DNA of 64,000 bases from Bacillus sp. CGMCC 1.16541 (GCF_003184905.1 NZ_QFRU01000021.1:1-64000); one strand, 5' to 3'. Positions 45,455-54,310 are shown, counted from the stretch's first letter. Program-made: numbers and translations. Notes: generated from the sequence alone by a model not told the origin.

Positions 45455-45781
45455 GTGCTGTATGCGATTGGACTGTTTCTTGTTGCTGGACTTGCTGAAA
45501 TTGGTGGTGGCTATTTAATTTGGTTATGGCTACGAGAAGGAAAGTCTGCGTATCTTGGACTGGCTGGAGGAGTAGCACTCGCTTTATATGGCGTTGTGGC
45601 AACATTTCAAGCGTTTCCGTCATTCGGACGTGTATATGCAGCGTACGGTGGCGTGTTTATTGTGCTTTCTGTTCTGTGGGGCTGGGGTATTGATAAAAAA
45701 GCACCCGATTTGTACGACTGGCTTGGCGCATGCATTTGTATCATCGGTGTGTCTGTCATGTTGTTTGCGCCACGCCAGTAA
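45455..45781 (+). CDS. ynfA: YnfA family small multidrug-type membrane protein (UPF0060)
   Basis: GTG 45455 with AAAGGAG 8 nt upstream gives 108 residues, the exact usual length of YnfA; the ATG at 45437 contains the ribosome site. Four transmembrane helices with the family motifs [13 protein letters not shown] (first helix, with Glu), [12 protein letters not shown] and [19 protein letters not shown]. YnfA is an SMR-like inner membrane protein thought to export cations. It is a single gene. Confidence 0.93.
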   Translation: MLYAIGLFLVAGLAEIGGGYLIWLWLREGKSAYLGLAGGVALALYGVVATFQAFPSFGRVYAAYGGVFIVLSVLWGWGIDKKAPDLYDWLGACICIIGVSVMLFAPRQ

Positions 45782-45813
45782 GCACGCATTCTAAACGAAT
45801 GGGTGCTTACTTT
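45778..45813. terminator. Bidirectional terminator
   Basis: GTAAGCAC (45778-45785) pairs with GTGCTTAC (45803-45810), with an inner CATTC/GAATG stem. It serves ynfA and the convergent gene at 45807. Confidence 0.8.
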
Positions 45814-46118
45814 GATTGAAAATGTAGCGGAATGCTTCGCTTCATTTCCTCTTTATGCTCTGCAACTTGTCGGTGACGATGACCGTTTCCACCGGATGGG
45901 TGTGGAAAGCCGTGAAGTACAGAACTCCCTTCCATTACTCCACGCTCTGCTAGAAATGTAAGTACTTTTAACACATTCACACGTAATGGGATTATTAGTG
46001 GACGGCCGAGTAAAAGTTCTTCTCTTTTTAAAGCTTCCTCTTCAAGCAGAGATGACAGAGAGTATATCAGTTCTTTATGAATCTTTTTACATAGTTCTTT
46101 CGTATAATAGTACATCAC
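45807..46118 (-). pseudogene. C-terminal fragment of a uracil-DNA-glycosylase-like protein
   Basis: A 103-codon frame. The second half, LIIPLRVNVLKVLTFLAERG then VLHGFPHPSGGNGHRHRQ and HKEEMKRSI, matches the C-terminal active-site region (GFPHPSGxNGHR) of UDG-superfamily proteins. The N-terminal two thirds of that fold, with the first catalytic loop, are missing; the frame starts MMYYYTKELCKKI without a clear ribosome site. Probably a decayed gene. It could instead be a short protein of its own. Confidence 0.45.
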
Positions 46119-46196
46119 TTGAAATAAATAAAAAAATGTGCAAAATCTAAGGTTTTTTAAAATACGATAAGTAGACGTTAAATTAGGAGTGGAAAC

Positions 46197-46682
46197 ATGT
46201 ACGCACCAACTAAACTGTTATCAAAGGACGCCGTTAAAGTATGGATGATTAGCGAAACCATTATGAATGGAATTTGGTTTGTCTTATTGGCTGTTTTACT
46301 TTATTTAGATAATCGATTTTCGTGGTACGACTGGATTGGTTGGGTGTTAATCGGTGTCACGATTCTATCCGTCATTATCTCAATTTGGTCGATTTTTATT
46401 CGTCCAGTTTTACTTTATAAAACGTGGCGTTATGAAGTAGATGAAGAATTTTTACGGTTAAAATCAGGTGTCATTCAGGAAAAACATGAGCTTATTCCAA
46501 TGACAAAAGTTCAAGCTGTGTCAACGAAACAAGGACCCTTACTTCGAAAGTATAAGCTTTGTTCGATCTCTGTTTCAACGGTAGCAACCTCTCATGGCAT
46601 TCCAGCTCTTCCTGAAGAAGTAGCAATTGAACTTCGGAATCAAATTGCGCAGTTCGCAAAAGTAAAGGAAATAGATGAGTGA
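46197..46682 (+). CDS. ydbS: YdbS-like PH-domain membrane protein
   Basis: ATG 46197 with TAGGAG upstream. The 161-residue protein has two membrane helices (about 20-40 and 48-68) and a bacterial PH domain (bPH2, about 75-150): YEVDEEFLRLKSGVIQEKHE and LIPMTKVQAVSTKQGPLLRK. It overlaps ydbT by 4 nt. In Bacillus the ydbST pair gives resistance to some antimicrobial peptides. The two proteins probably form a membrane complex. Confidence 0.88.
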   Translation: MYAPTKLLSKDAVKVWMISETIMNGIWFVLLAVLLYLDNRFSWYDWIGWVLIGVTILSVIISIWSIFIRPVLLYKTWRYEVDEEFLRLKSGVIQEKHELIPMTKVQAVSTKQGPLLRKYKLCSISVSTVATSHGIPALPEEVAIELRNQIAQFAKVKEIDE

Positions 46683-48154
46683 TGAGTATGAAGCGACATC
46701 ATCCTGCTCTCTTACTATTTAATATGTGGTGGCTAGTTAAAAACCTCTTTTTCGTCGTATTGTATTTGTTTGTGATTAAGCACGAGTCACAATCGATGTT
46801 TATTCATTATGGTCGATATGTTGTAATGGGTGTTGTGGTTGTTTCAGTTGTATACATTGTGTTTAGGTGGTTGACTCAAACGTACATGCTCGATGAGACA
46901 TCCTTTCATTTGCACGAAGGTTTGTTTACAAAATCAAAGCGGACGGTTCCATTTACGAAAATTCAAAATGTGAACCGCCATACATCCCTTTTTCATCGCT
47001 TGTTTCACGTGACATCCATTCGCTTTGAAACAGGTGTAGCGGGAGAGGATACGGAAGTTGAGTTTAAAGTGATTGGACGGTCAGAAGCAGATCGAATGGA
47101 AGAGATGGTAAGGGATCGTGATCGTCTTCGTGATAATGATGATGTCATGTTTGACACAAAAGAGGAAGAAACGGTTCAGTCCAATCGATTGATTCATTTT
47201 CAACCGACCAAAAAAGAACTGTTAAAGGCTTCCTTTACATCATTAAGTTTTTTAGCGATTATTCCATTAGTGGGTTCGCTGTATTCAAATGTGAATGATT
47301 TCTTTCACGTTGATGGACAAGTGGAAGGATTGCTTACTGAAATAATGAGTTCCTGGTTTATCTTAACAATCATTGTCATTTTACTTGTTATACTAGCAGT
47401 TGCTTTTGGTGTGATTCGAACGATTTTAACGTATGGAAGATACGAAATTTCATCTGATGAAGATCGTATTTACATTAAAAAAGGAATCATAGAGGAAACA
47501 TCGTTTTCAATTTCGAAACAGAATGTACAAGCGATTCAAATTTTACAATCACCAATTAAAAAAATACTAGGGTTAGCAGAAGTAAAGCTTACGAGTGTTG
47601 GAATCGGGGTGGAAGAGGATGGGCAAGTCAACTCCCTTTATCCGTTTCTACCTGTACAGCGTGCTTATGACCTTGTTTCAGAGTTATTGCCTCATTACAA
47701 AGTCACACAAGAGATGAATTCTCTTCCGATAAAAGCATTATGGATACGTTTAATGCGCCCTCACTGGATTTGGATGATTGCCGCGGTTAGTTTAGCTTTT
47801 TTGCAACCGGCCATTTTAGGAATAGCAAAAGGATGGATTTGGTTGTTAGTGTTTTCATTACTTGTCCTTTCTTTACTAAGAGTACTTGATTTCTTCCGAA
47901 CAAGGTATACATTACACGGTCCGTTTATCCAGTTTAAAACAGGTCGGTTTACGACCACTCTCTTTGTTTCAAATCGCGATAAAATCGTTGAAGTAGCCAT
48001 TGAGAGAAGTATGTACCAAAAGCTATTTGGGCTCGCATCAATTAAGACAGTTAATCGTGAAAACCCTGTTCATTATAACAACCTGGATGATATTCCATCA
48101 GAAGTAGCAGAATCCTTCTATGAGTGGTACATGGAGCGTAGAAAAAACAGATAA
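46679..48154 (+). CDS. ydbT: YdbT-like membrane protein with repeated PH domains
   Basis: Possible starts are GTG 46679, ATG 46682 and ATG 46688. The 491-residue protein alternates pairs of membrane helices with three bPH2 domains (about 70-150, 255-330 and 410-480), each with the pattern Y-x(n)-FxLxxGxxxxxxxxVPFTKIQN: for example RTVPFTKIQNVNRHTSLFHR. It overlaps ydbS by 4 nt. The role is as for ydbS. A hairpin at 48222-48256 ends the operon. Confidence 0.88.
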   Translation: MMSMKRHHPALLLFNMWWLVKNLFFVVLYLFVIKHESQSMFIHYGRYVVMGVVVVSVVYIVFRWLTQTYMLDETSFHLHEGLFTKSKRTVPFTKIQNVNRHTSLFHRLFHVTSIRFETGVAGEDTEVEFKVIGRSEADRMEEMVRDRDRLRDNDDVMFDTKEEETVQSNRLIHFQPTKKELLKASFTSLSFLAIIPLVGSLYSNVNDFFHVDGQVEGLLTEIMSSWFILTIIVILLVILAVAFGVIRTILTYGRYEISSDEDRIYIKKGIIEETSFSISKQNVQAIQILQSPIKKILGLAEVKLTSVGIGVEEDGQVNSLYPFLPVQRAYDLVSELLPHYKVTQEMNSLPIKALWIRLMRPHWIWMIAAVSLAFLQPAILGIAKGWIWLLVFSLLVLSLLRVLDFFRTRYTLHGPFIQFKTGRFTTTLFVSNRDKIVEVAIERSMYQKLFGLASIKTVNRENPVHYNNLDDIPSEVAESFYEWYMERRKNR

Positions 48155-48221
48155 GAGCAGTTGAAAAGAAGACGGATGTGATAGATAAGAACACTTATTA
48201 TCCATGATAAAGGTAACAAAG

Positions 48222-48256
48222 AAAGCCGCACGAATGAACTGTGCAGCTTTTTTATT
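48222..48256 (+). terminator. Rho-independent terminator after ydbST
   Basis: AAAGCCGCAC (48222-48231) pairs with GTGCAGCTTT (48241-48250), one mismatch, followed by TTTATTT. Confidence 0.75.
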
Positions 48257-48392
48257 TACAAAAAAATCCTTCCTTGCATTTTTTAACGAGTTCAGACAAT
48301 TGATGCTAGACGAAAACTTCTTTTATCCGATATAGTAAAAGAACAAAGTCGATTTTTGTCGATTTTGTTATTGAGCGAGAGTAGGTGAAAAT

Positions 48393-49580
48393 GTGAATGA
48401 TCAAGATAAGATTACCACGAGCGTGATGGCTATTTGTATATCTGTTTTATTGGTATCGGTTTCAGTCTTAATCCAAGACGCTTTGCTTCAGTTTGTGTTA
48501 ATCACAGTTATGGTCATAGCACTCTTATGGCGGGTATTAACACAAATCAAAGCCTTACAATCTAAAATAAAAACATTACATAAAGAAAAAGAAAAGCTTG
48601 AGGATGAAAATCGTGTAGTGAATATGCAAAACGAAGACTATGAATTGCTTTTTCATTCACTAGATGGTGCGGTCTTTTCTATCGATATCACTCAAGATAC
48701 GGTCACATTTTCAAAAGGAATGGATCAAATTTATGGTTATGAAGATAAATTATATCATCAGAATCGTCATATTTGGAAAGAAGTCATTCATGAAGATGAC
48801 GTAAAAAAAGTGGAGAAACATGAGAAGAATATTGTGTCGGGTCAGTCTTCACGTGTCGAATATCGCATTATTCATGCTCAAACGAATGAGTTGAGATGGT
48901 TGAGCGAACTCGTGACACCGATGAAGACATCTAATGGCGTTCTTCTGCGCGTAAATGGACATGTGACCGATATTACAGAACGTAAACGAGCAGAATTTGA
49001 ATTGAAGCAACTCGCATATTATGATGATTTAACCGATTTGCCAAATCGAAAAGCACTCGATCGCCATATTGAAAAAGCATTAGCACGTTCAAAACGTCAT
49101 CACTATCATTTTATTATTATGTTTATTGATTTGGATGGTTTTAAAAAAGTCAATGATACATTAGGACATGAAGCTGGTGATCAGTTGTTAAAAGAGGTAT
49201 CTGTCCGTATCAATGAGTGCATCCGAGAAGAAGACCTCGTCTCTCGAATTGGTGGAGATGAATTCGTTGTTGTGTTTGAGGAAACAACAAAAGAAGAAAT
49301 CGAAATGATTGCCAAACGTCTTTTAAAATATGTCGGGCTTCCGTACACTATCAATGAACAAGAAGCGAGTATTTCGCTCAGCATCGGAATTAGTGTGTAT
49401 CCAGATGATGGTGAAACAAAAGAAATACTTCTTGAACGTGCCGACCAAGCGATGTATTGTGCGAAGCATAATGGCAAAAATGACTATGTGATGTACAATC
49501 CAGCGTTAGGTGAGCTAGATTTTAAGAAAACAAGCATTTGGGAAAGATGGCTTGATTCCATTCAAAGTTTAGTTAAATAG
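48393..49580 (+). CDS. PAS-GGDEF diguanylate cyclase
   Basis: GTG 48393 with AGGTGA upstream. Order: two N-terminal membrane helices (10-45), a coiled coil (IKALQSKIKTLHKEKEKLED), a PAS domain (80-200, ending VTDITERKRAE), and a GGDEF domain from about 210 (LTDLPNRKALDRH, DLDGFKKVNDTLGHEAGDQ). The loop SRIGGDEFVVVF is a full GGDEF. REED five residues before it is a canonical RxxD inhibitory site, so product feedback is likely. It makes c-di-GMP in response to a PAS signal. It is a single gene with its own terminator. Confidence 0.93.
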   Translation: MNDQDKITTSVMAICISVLLVSVSVLIQDALLQFVLITVMVIALLWRVLTQIKALQSKIKTLHKEKEKLEDENRVVNMQNEDYELLFHSLDGAVFSIDITQDTVTFSKGMDQIYGYEDKLYHQNRHIWKEVIHEDDVKKVEKHEKNIVSGQSSRVEYRIIHAQTNELRWLSELVTPMKTSNGVLLRVNGHVTDITERKRAEFELKQLAYYDDLTDLPNRKALDRHIEKALARSKRHHYHFIIMFIDLDGFKKVNDTLGHEAGDQLLKEVSVRINECIREEDLVSRIGGDEFVVVFEETTKEEIEMIAKRLLKYVGLPYTINEQEASISLSIGISVYPDDGETKEILLERADQAMYCAKHNGKNDYVMYNPALGELDFKKTSIWERWLDSIQSLVK

Positions 49581-49588
49581 ATTGTTAA

Positions 49589-49630
49589 GAGTCCTAGTAA
49601 CTGTTTAATGGTTGCTAGGACTTTTTTATT
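49589..49630 (+). terminator. Rho-independent terminator
   Basis: GAGTCCTAG and CTAGGACTT pair around a 20-nt loop region, followed by TTTTTTATT at about 49622-49630. Confidence 0.75.
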
Positions 49631-49639
49631 ACAAGCATG

Positions 49640-49709
49640 TTACATGTAAAGAAACGACCTCTATATCTTTACATTGTCGTTATTGAACATTTACGTTCAT
49701 ACGTTACCG
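49640..49709 (+). promoter_or_regulatory. Possible PhoP boxes upstream of the alkaline phosphatase
   Basis: TTTACA at 49668-49673 and TTTACG at 49690-49695 are 22 nt (two helical turns) apart, with TTATTG at 49680-49685 between them, and TTACAT and TTACCG on either side. The 11-nt spaced TT(A/T)ACA-like repeats are how PhoP binds in B. subtilis. The match is loose, but alkaline phosphatase genes are standard PhoP targets. Confidence 0.4.
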
Positions 49710-49756
49710 TTATATGTAGATAGCAAAACACAAAACAAAAAGGAGCGATTTTCAAC

Positions 49757-51217
49757 ATGAAGCCATCATTAAAAAAGAAGCTCTTACCATTTGCAGCAGT
49801 AGCAAGTCTTTCACTAGCAAGTTTAACAGGGTGTGGAGCCCTTGAAGATAAAGTAGGCGCAGCGGAACAACATACAGTAAAAGCAGCAAAAGAGAATCAA
49901 AGCATAACCCATGCAGAAGCAGTAGAGAAAATTAAAGCAGAAAATCCTGAAATTAAAAATGTTATCTTTTTAATTGGAGACGGTATGGGGCAATCGTACA
50001 TGACAGCTCACCGTAACATGCAAGATGATCCTAAAACAAAAGAAAAAGAGTTAACAGCATTTGATAAACACTTTTTAGGCGTACAAACGACGCATTCAGA
50101 TGATCATAAAGAGAATATTACGGATTCAGCTGCAGCGGCAACTGCCATGTCTGGTGGAGAAAAAACGTACAATAATGCAGTCGCTGTCAATCACGATCAT
50201 CAACCTATTAAAACGGTACTCGAGCAAGCAAAAGACAATGGCATGTCAACAGGACTAGTGTCAACATCAGAAATCACACATGCCACACCTGCATCATTCG
50301 GTGCGCATGATAAACATCGTGACAACATGGCGGAGATTGCTGATGATTACTATGATGAAAAAGTAAACGACCAGCATAAAATTGATGTGTTACTAGGTGG
50401 AGGAAAAGACTATTTTGAACGTGAAGATCGTGACCTAACAAAAGAGTTCGAAAAAGATGGGTATAACTATGTTACAGATCGTAACGAGTTAAAGAAAAAC
50501 AAAGATGAACAAGTACTAGGTCTGTTCGCTGATGAAGGATTAGATAAAGCGATCGATCGTGATAAACAGACACCTGGATTAGAGGAAATGACAGATTCAG
50601 CACTAACTCAATTAAGTAAAAATGACGATGGCTTCTTCTTAATGGTAGAAGGAAGTCAAATTGACTGGGCGGGTCACGACAATGATATCGTTGCAGCAAT
50701 GAGTGAAATGGAAGAGTTTGAAAAAGCGTTTAACACAGCAGTGGACTTCGCGAAAAAGGACAAGCATACGTTAGTCGTTGCCACAGCTGACCATTCAACA
50801 GGTGGCTTCTCACTAGGTGCGAACGATGAAAAAGGAGAAGGTATCTATAATTGGTTAACAGAGCCAATTAAAGCAGCGAAGAAAACACCAGATTATATGG
50901 CCAAACAAATCGTCGAAGGTGCCGACGTTGAACAAACATTACGTCAAAACATTAAGCTTGATTTAAAACCAGAAGAAATTAAAGCGGTGAAAGAAGCAGC
51001 CAAAACAAACGATGAACTAAAAATTGATGATGCTATTGAAGACATCTTTAACAAACGTTCATACACTGGCTGGACGACATCAGGTCATACGGGTGAAGAA
51101 GTAGGTGTGTATGGATACGGACCAGGAAAAGAAATGTTCTCAGGATTTATGGATAACACAGAACAAGCTGAAAACATTTTCTATATTCTTGAGAAAATGA
51201 AAGAATCAAAAAAATAA
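49757..51217 (+). CDS. Alkaline phosphatase, lipoprotein form
   Basis: ATG 49757 with AAAGGAGCG upstream. The signal peptide has a lipobox ending LASLTGCG (Cys about 26), so the enzyme is probably lipid-anchored outside. The PhoA-type metal site is complete: NVIFLIGDGMGQS (first metal loop), ITDSAAAATAMSGG (nucleophile Ser in DSA), EITHATPASF, EGSQIDWAGHDND, VVATADHSTGGF and TSGHTGEEV. It hydrolyses phosphomonoesters to release phosphate under starvation. Length 486 fits Bacillus PhoA/PhoB. It is a single gene with possible PhoP boxes upstream and a terminator downstream. Confidence 0.94.
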   Translation: MKPSLKKKLLPFAAVASLSLASLTGCGALEDKVGAAEQHTVKAAKENQSITHAEAVEKIKAENPEIKNVIFLIGDGMGQSYMTAHRNMQDDPKTKEKELTAFDKHFLGVQTTHSDDHKENITDSAAAATAMSGGEKTYNNAVAVNHDHQPIKTVLEQAKDNGMSTGLVSTSEITHATPASFGAHDKHRDNMAEIADDYYDEKVNDQHKIDVLLGGGKDYFEREDRDLTKEFEKDGYNYVTDRNELKKNKDEQVLGLFADEGLDKAIDRDKQTPGLEEMTDSALTQLSKNDDGFFLMVEGSQIDWAGHDNDIVAAMSEMEEFEKAFNTAVDFAKKDKHTLVVATADHSTGGFSLGANDEKGEGIYNWLTEPIKAAKKTPDYMAKQIVEGADVEQTLRQNIKLDLKPEEIKAVKEAAKTNDELKIDDAIEDIFNKRSYTGWTTSGHTGEEVGVYGYGPGKEMFSGFMDNTEQAENIFYILEKMKESKK

Positions 51218-51251
51218 TAGAATAGGTAGATCAGTACGTGTACGAAAAGCC

Positions 51252-51307
51252 TCTTTAGATCAGCGGATTTGCTTTTGAAATCTTTGCGGTCTAAAGAGGT
51301 TTTTTAT
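51252..51307 (+). terminator. Rho-independent terminator
   Basis: CCTCTTTAGA and TCTAAAGAGG pair, with an inner GGATTT/AAATC stem, followed by TTTTTTATG. Confidence 0.85.
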
Positions 51308-51458
51308 GTATATGTTTACATTGTTAGCAATCTTCTTTATGTATAGGGCTTTTAACTTTAACGTAACACAAACATCAGGTTGTAGTTTATTATTATATTT
51401 AAAGTAAAAAAGTAACAAGGGAGGAATATTTTATAATATGAACAGATGAAAAAAAGGG

Positions 51459-53018
51459 ATGTACCTTATGTGTATATGTTTTCTAATTACTTTTTTTCAA
51501 AGTAATCAAGCCGTTAAAGCTGATGAGAGTCAAAGCAAAGTCGTTGAATATGATGTGATTTCTAATAGTGCGAATGCAAATAAAGTGACATCAGATCGAG
51601 AGTATTTATATTACGCAGATCGAGAAATGGAAGATGGCATTATCAAACAATCCATTACAAACTCAAAAGTTAAAAAGAAACTTGAGACGAACGGAAAAGT
51701 GTTTGAAGTCGTGTTAGTAGATGGATGGATTTATTATAACAATGCGAGTGAAAATGGTAGACTCTATCGAATGAGAACGGATGGAACTTCTAAAGAGTTA
51801 CTTTCTGCAAAAAGAACGTACACCCTTTATGGATATAACGGAGAGTTGTACTATAATCAGTTGTCTAATGAAGACAGTGATAATTGGTATTTACAAAAGA
51901 TGAATGTAAACACTAAAAAAACAACAAATCTAAAACAAATATCAATTCAGCAGCTACAAGTTTCGGATGGATGGGTGTACTTCACAGATACATCAGGTCT
52001 TTTATTTAAAATGGACACAAATGGAAAGCATGAAAAGCAAGTTGTCATTCCTCTTGAATACCCATACATTGGTCATTTTATAGTTGTTTTGCAAAAGCTA
52101 TATTTTACTACATACCAAGGTGACCTTTATGAGTTTGATATGAATTTGAGCACAGTAGAGCACTTGCATGATGCATTCGCAAATGGAGGCTCGCATCGAG
52201 AAGATAAACTGTCTAATCCCGATACGGTTCCTTCTTTTTTAATTTACCATAATGAACTATACTATCCGTTATTATCGACAAGAGAGAGTGGGGAAGAGGT
52301 TACATCCATTTGGAAAATAAACATACAATCCAATGAGAAAAATCAAGTAGATAGTGGGGGAATATATAAAGGTGCTTTGCTGTTAGTGAATAATCTTATT
52401 TATTGCTTAAACGATGAGTTTGTTCATTATGAGAAAACGCTAGAAGCAAGTATACCTGATTGGTCTCCATGGAAATATGCTGATTTTGAGGCAAATCAGC
52501 ATTGGTCAGAAAATATGCTTTGGGCAGTTAGAAATGGTCTTATCTCTGGATATCAAGATATTAAAAATCCAAAGACTGGACAGGTAGAAGATTTGTTGAG
52601 GCCTTATCATTCATTAACAGAAGCTCAATTCTTAACGGTTTTATTTCGTTATTTAAGGCCAGAAGAGTTACATTCAACAATTTCAAAAGATCCTAATTAT
52701 TGGGCTTCTGTTCCCTATCAATTGGCCGAGAAATACCGTCTTCCAACGAATGGTACAATGACAGATAAAAAAGCCCATAATCAGTTTATTACCAGAGGGA
52801 AAGTAGCGCAAATAATAGCTAGTATTCATTTTAATAAAGTAGTAACAGAAAGAGAAGCTGTAGAGTTTATGTATTCAGCAAGCATTTCAAATGGCTTTTC
52901 TGACGCACAAGGACAATTTCTGAAGACGTATGAATCGTATCGAGCAACAAACTCTCTATCAAGAGGACACATTGTGACACTCATTCGAAATTATGACGTG
53001 TTCCTAAACAAACGATAA
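51459..53018 (+). CDS. DUF5050 / SLH surface protein with a TGA in the signal peptide
   Basis: Residues about 40-330 (from ATG 51459) are DUF5050-type repeats, pieces of 40-50 residues with GWIYYNNASENGRLYRMRTD and GWVYFTDTSGLLFKMDTNG, a beta-propeller-like fold. Residues about 345-510 contain three degenerate SLH domains (WSENMLWAVRNGLISGYQDI; NPNYWASVP-like; SRGHIVTLI). The annotated ATG gives a signal peptide without a basic start (MYLMCICFLITFFQSNQAVK). An upstream ATG at 51438 in frame would add MNR-stop-KKG, supplying the missing positive residues, but TGA at 51447-51449 interrupts. The TGA may be a TGG (Trp) mutation; expression from 51459 is uncertain. Confidence 0.78.
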   Translation: MYLMCICFLITFFQSNQAVKADESQSKVVEYDVISNSANANKVTSDREYLYYADREMEDGIIKQSITNSKVKKKLETNGKVFEVVLVDGWIYYNNASENGRLYRMRTDGTSKELLSAKRTYTLYGYNGELYYNQLSNEDSDNWYLQKMNVNTKKTTNLKQISIQQLQVSDGWVYFTDTSGLLFKMDTNGKHEKQVVIPLEYPYIGHFIVVLQKLYFTTYQGDLYEFDMNLSTVEHLHDAFANGGSHREDKLSNPDTVPSFLIYHNELYYPLLSTRESGEEVTSIWKINIQSNEKNQVDSGGIYKGALLLVNNLIYCLNDEFVHYEKTLEASIPDWSPWKYADFEANQHWSENMLWAVRNGLISGYQDIKNPKTGQVEDLLRPYHSLTEAQFLTVLFRYLRPEELHSTISKDPNYWASVPYQLAEKYRLPTNGTMTDKKAHNQFITRGKVAQIIASIHFNKVVTEREAVEFMYSASISNGFSDAQGQFLKTYESYRATNSLSRGHIVTLIRNYDVFLNKR

Positions 53019-53036
53019 AGATTAGATAAAGAATGA

Positions 53037-53093
53037 AAGAAGAGGGTCGGACATCACTGTTTCAGTTGATAAGATGTCCCACCCTCTTTTATT
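53037..53093. terminator. Terminator related to the interspersed repeat ends
   Basis: AAGAGGGTCGGACATC pairs with GATGTCCCACCCTCTT (one mismatch) around a 16-nt loop, followed by TTATT. The arms match the ends of the 34454-34775 element (GAGGGTGGGACAT), as if the inner part had been lost. Confidence 0.7.
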
Positions 53094-53117
53094 ACCTCCT
53101 AAACTTCACAGTAGTAA

Positions 53118-53339
53118 TTATCTCTTTTTCCGCGGATCCAGCACCGGAACAACTTTTTTCACCACTTCTAATTCAACTTCCACATGAACGTGCCGATCAT
53201 CTATCTCTTTTACTTGTATCACTTTTCCTTTGCGACCTTTAATTTTTACGTCGCTTCCTTCTGTCGGTACATCACGACATAGTTGATTTAATAACTCCAC
53301 ATTGTTTTGTATAAAGTGTACAACGACCAAGTTGTTCAC
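53118..53339 (-). CDS. Hypothetical protein, 70-73 aa
   Basis: Starts are GTG 53339 or, more likely, TTG 53330 (9 nt after AAGGGGA). The product has VHFIQNNVELLNQLCRDVP, then EGSDVKIKGRKGKVIQVKEI, and a C-terminal VEVELEVVKKVVPVLDPRKK. KIKGRKGKVIQVKEI looks like a small beta-barrel (KOW-like) turn, so nucleic-acid binding is possible. I do not recognise the family. It is a single gene. Confidence 0.55.
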   Translation of the reverse strand: MNNLVVVHFIQNNVELLNQLCRDVPTEGSDVKIKGRKGKVIQVKEIDDRHVHVEVELEVVKKVVPVLDPRKKR

Positions 53340-53571
53340 TCCCCTTCATCCTTTTAAGAATAAAAGCGGTGTAGCTTTTTATAAGGTTATTGTGAAGGGG
53401 GAGAGTTCAGACCAAAAACTTTTATACACAACACTTATTAATGGGAAAAGGAAAGATTTTATCAGTTAGAGAGAAAAGAAGAGGAAGCAGGAGGAAAGAA
53501 GGAAGGGCAAAATTCTACACAATCTTTCACATTGCAACATAAATTTTTCGACTTTTTAGATATTAAAAATG

Positions 53572-53754
53572 TTATCCACATGTAAAAGCGTTTTCAAAAC
53601 CTTATTTTTCTAAGATATACACAAAGTTATGCACATTATCCACATTTTAAAATGATTTCATCCACAAAAATTATTCACGGTTTGTAAATTGGATAGAAGT
53701 TGTTATATCAAGGATAAATAAAGTTATACACATTATTCACAGTTTTGTGGATAA
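53572..53754. promoter_or_regulatory. Cluster of DnaA-box-like sites
   Basis: Nine 9-mers in 183 nt match or nearly match the DnaA box TTATCCACA. Exact: 53572-53580, 53636-53644 and, on the minus strand, 53746-53754. One or two changes: ATATACACA 53615-53623, TTATGCACA 53627-53635, TCATCCACA 53658-53666, TTATTCACG 53671-53679, TTATACACA 53724-53732, TTATTCACA 53733-53741. Two pairs are directly abutting. No dnaA or dnaN lies nearby, so this is not a typical oriC. Clusters outside oriC are known in B. subtilis as DnaA-binding regulatory sites. A cre-like TAAAAGCGTTTTCA is at 53583-53596. Confidence 0.75.
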
Positions 53755-53849
53755 ACTGTGTGTATATATTTTATTTTTGAAAAAGTTTTGAATATAATGA
53801 GAGGTCCAAAACGAGTGAGAATACATAAAACGTGACGTAAGCATGATGA

Positions 53850-53886
53850 AACCTGCAGAAAAGCATCGTAAGCTTTCCCACAGGTT
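53850..53886 (-). terminator. Hairpin after yfhD
   Basis: AACCTG (53850-53855) pairs with CAGGTT (53881-53886), with inner AAAAGC/GCTTT. It lies just downstream of the YfhD stop on the minus strand; the T-run is weak. Confidence 0.55.
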
Positions 53887-53892
53887 GATACA

Positions 53893-54084
53893 TTACTTCT
53901 TACTATTCATATCTGACTGACGAATACCTGCTGCTTGCGCACGTGCTTGTGCCTCTAAGTCCTCACCATCAGCGAATGCGCGTGAGTACTCCACATCATA
54001 TCCATCAGACTTCATATTTTTCGGCACTTGTGGTAAACGCGCTTTATTTTTACCGCGCGAATGATTTCCTCGTGATCTTCCCAT
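53893..54084 (-). CDS. yfhD: YfhD family small protein
   Basis: ATG 54084 with GAGGAGGAAT upstream. The 63-residue protein MGRSRGNHSRGKNKARLPQV ... with KSDGYDVEYSRAFADGEDLE and AQARAQAAGIRQ has the basic N-terminus and acidic middle of the YfhD family of spore formers. Function unknown. Next to yfhE, as in B. subtilis. Confidence 0.75.
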   Translation of the reverse strand: MGRSRGNHSRGKNKARLPQVPKNMKSDGYDVEYSRAFADGEDLEAQARAQAAGIRQSDMNSKK

Positions 54085-54181
54085 TGTTATTCCTCCTCAA
54101 GAACTCGTTTATGAACGGTTCCTTTTTAGGTTGTACAAAGAGGGAAGACCTATGTATGTGTGTATTTACTACTGTTGCCAA

Positions 54182-54310
54182 TTAGTGTCTTGCTTTTTTT
54201 GCAGTATACCCACCAGCTTGGTCGGCCATCTTAAAATCACGTGCGTAGTTAACTTCTTGTGAACTGCTTAATGTGCTTTTTGCTTTTTCATGACGTTTTT
54301 TTTCAGCCAT
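54182..54310 (-). CDS. yfhE: YfhE family small protein
   Basis: ATG 54310 with GGAGGGA 5-6 nt upstream. The 42-residue product MAEKKRHEKAKSTLSSSQEV ... NYARDFKMADQAGGYTAKKA has the basic start and SSxQEVxY...F..AD.AGGY pattern of the YfhE family. Function unknown. It lies between yfhD and an acetyltransferase gene on the same strand. Confidence 0.75.
   Translation of the reverse strand: MAEKKRHEKAKSTLSSSQEVNYARDFKMADQAGGYTAKKARH

Noticed and set aside
49640-49709. A firm PhoP operator call
   Set aside because: Spacing fits but the hexamers are degenerate, so it is kept only as a low-confidence site.
53572-53754. Reading the DnaA-box cluster as the chromosome origin
   Set aside because: No dnaA, dnaN, rpmH or gyrase genes are nearby, and the flanks are yfh and SLH genes.
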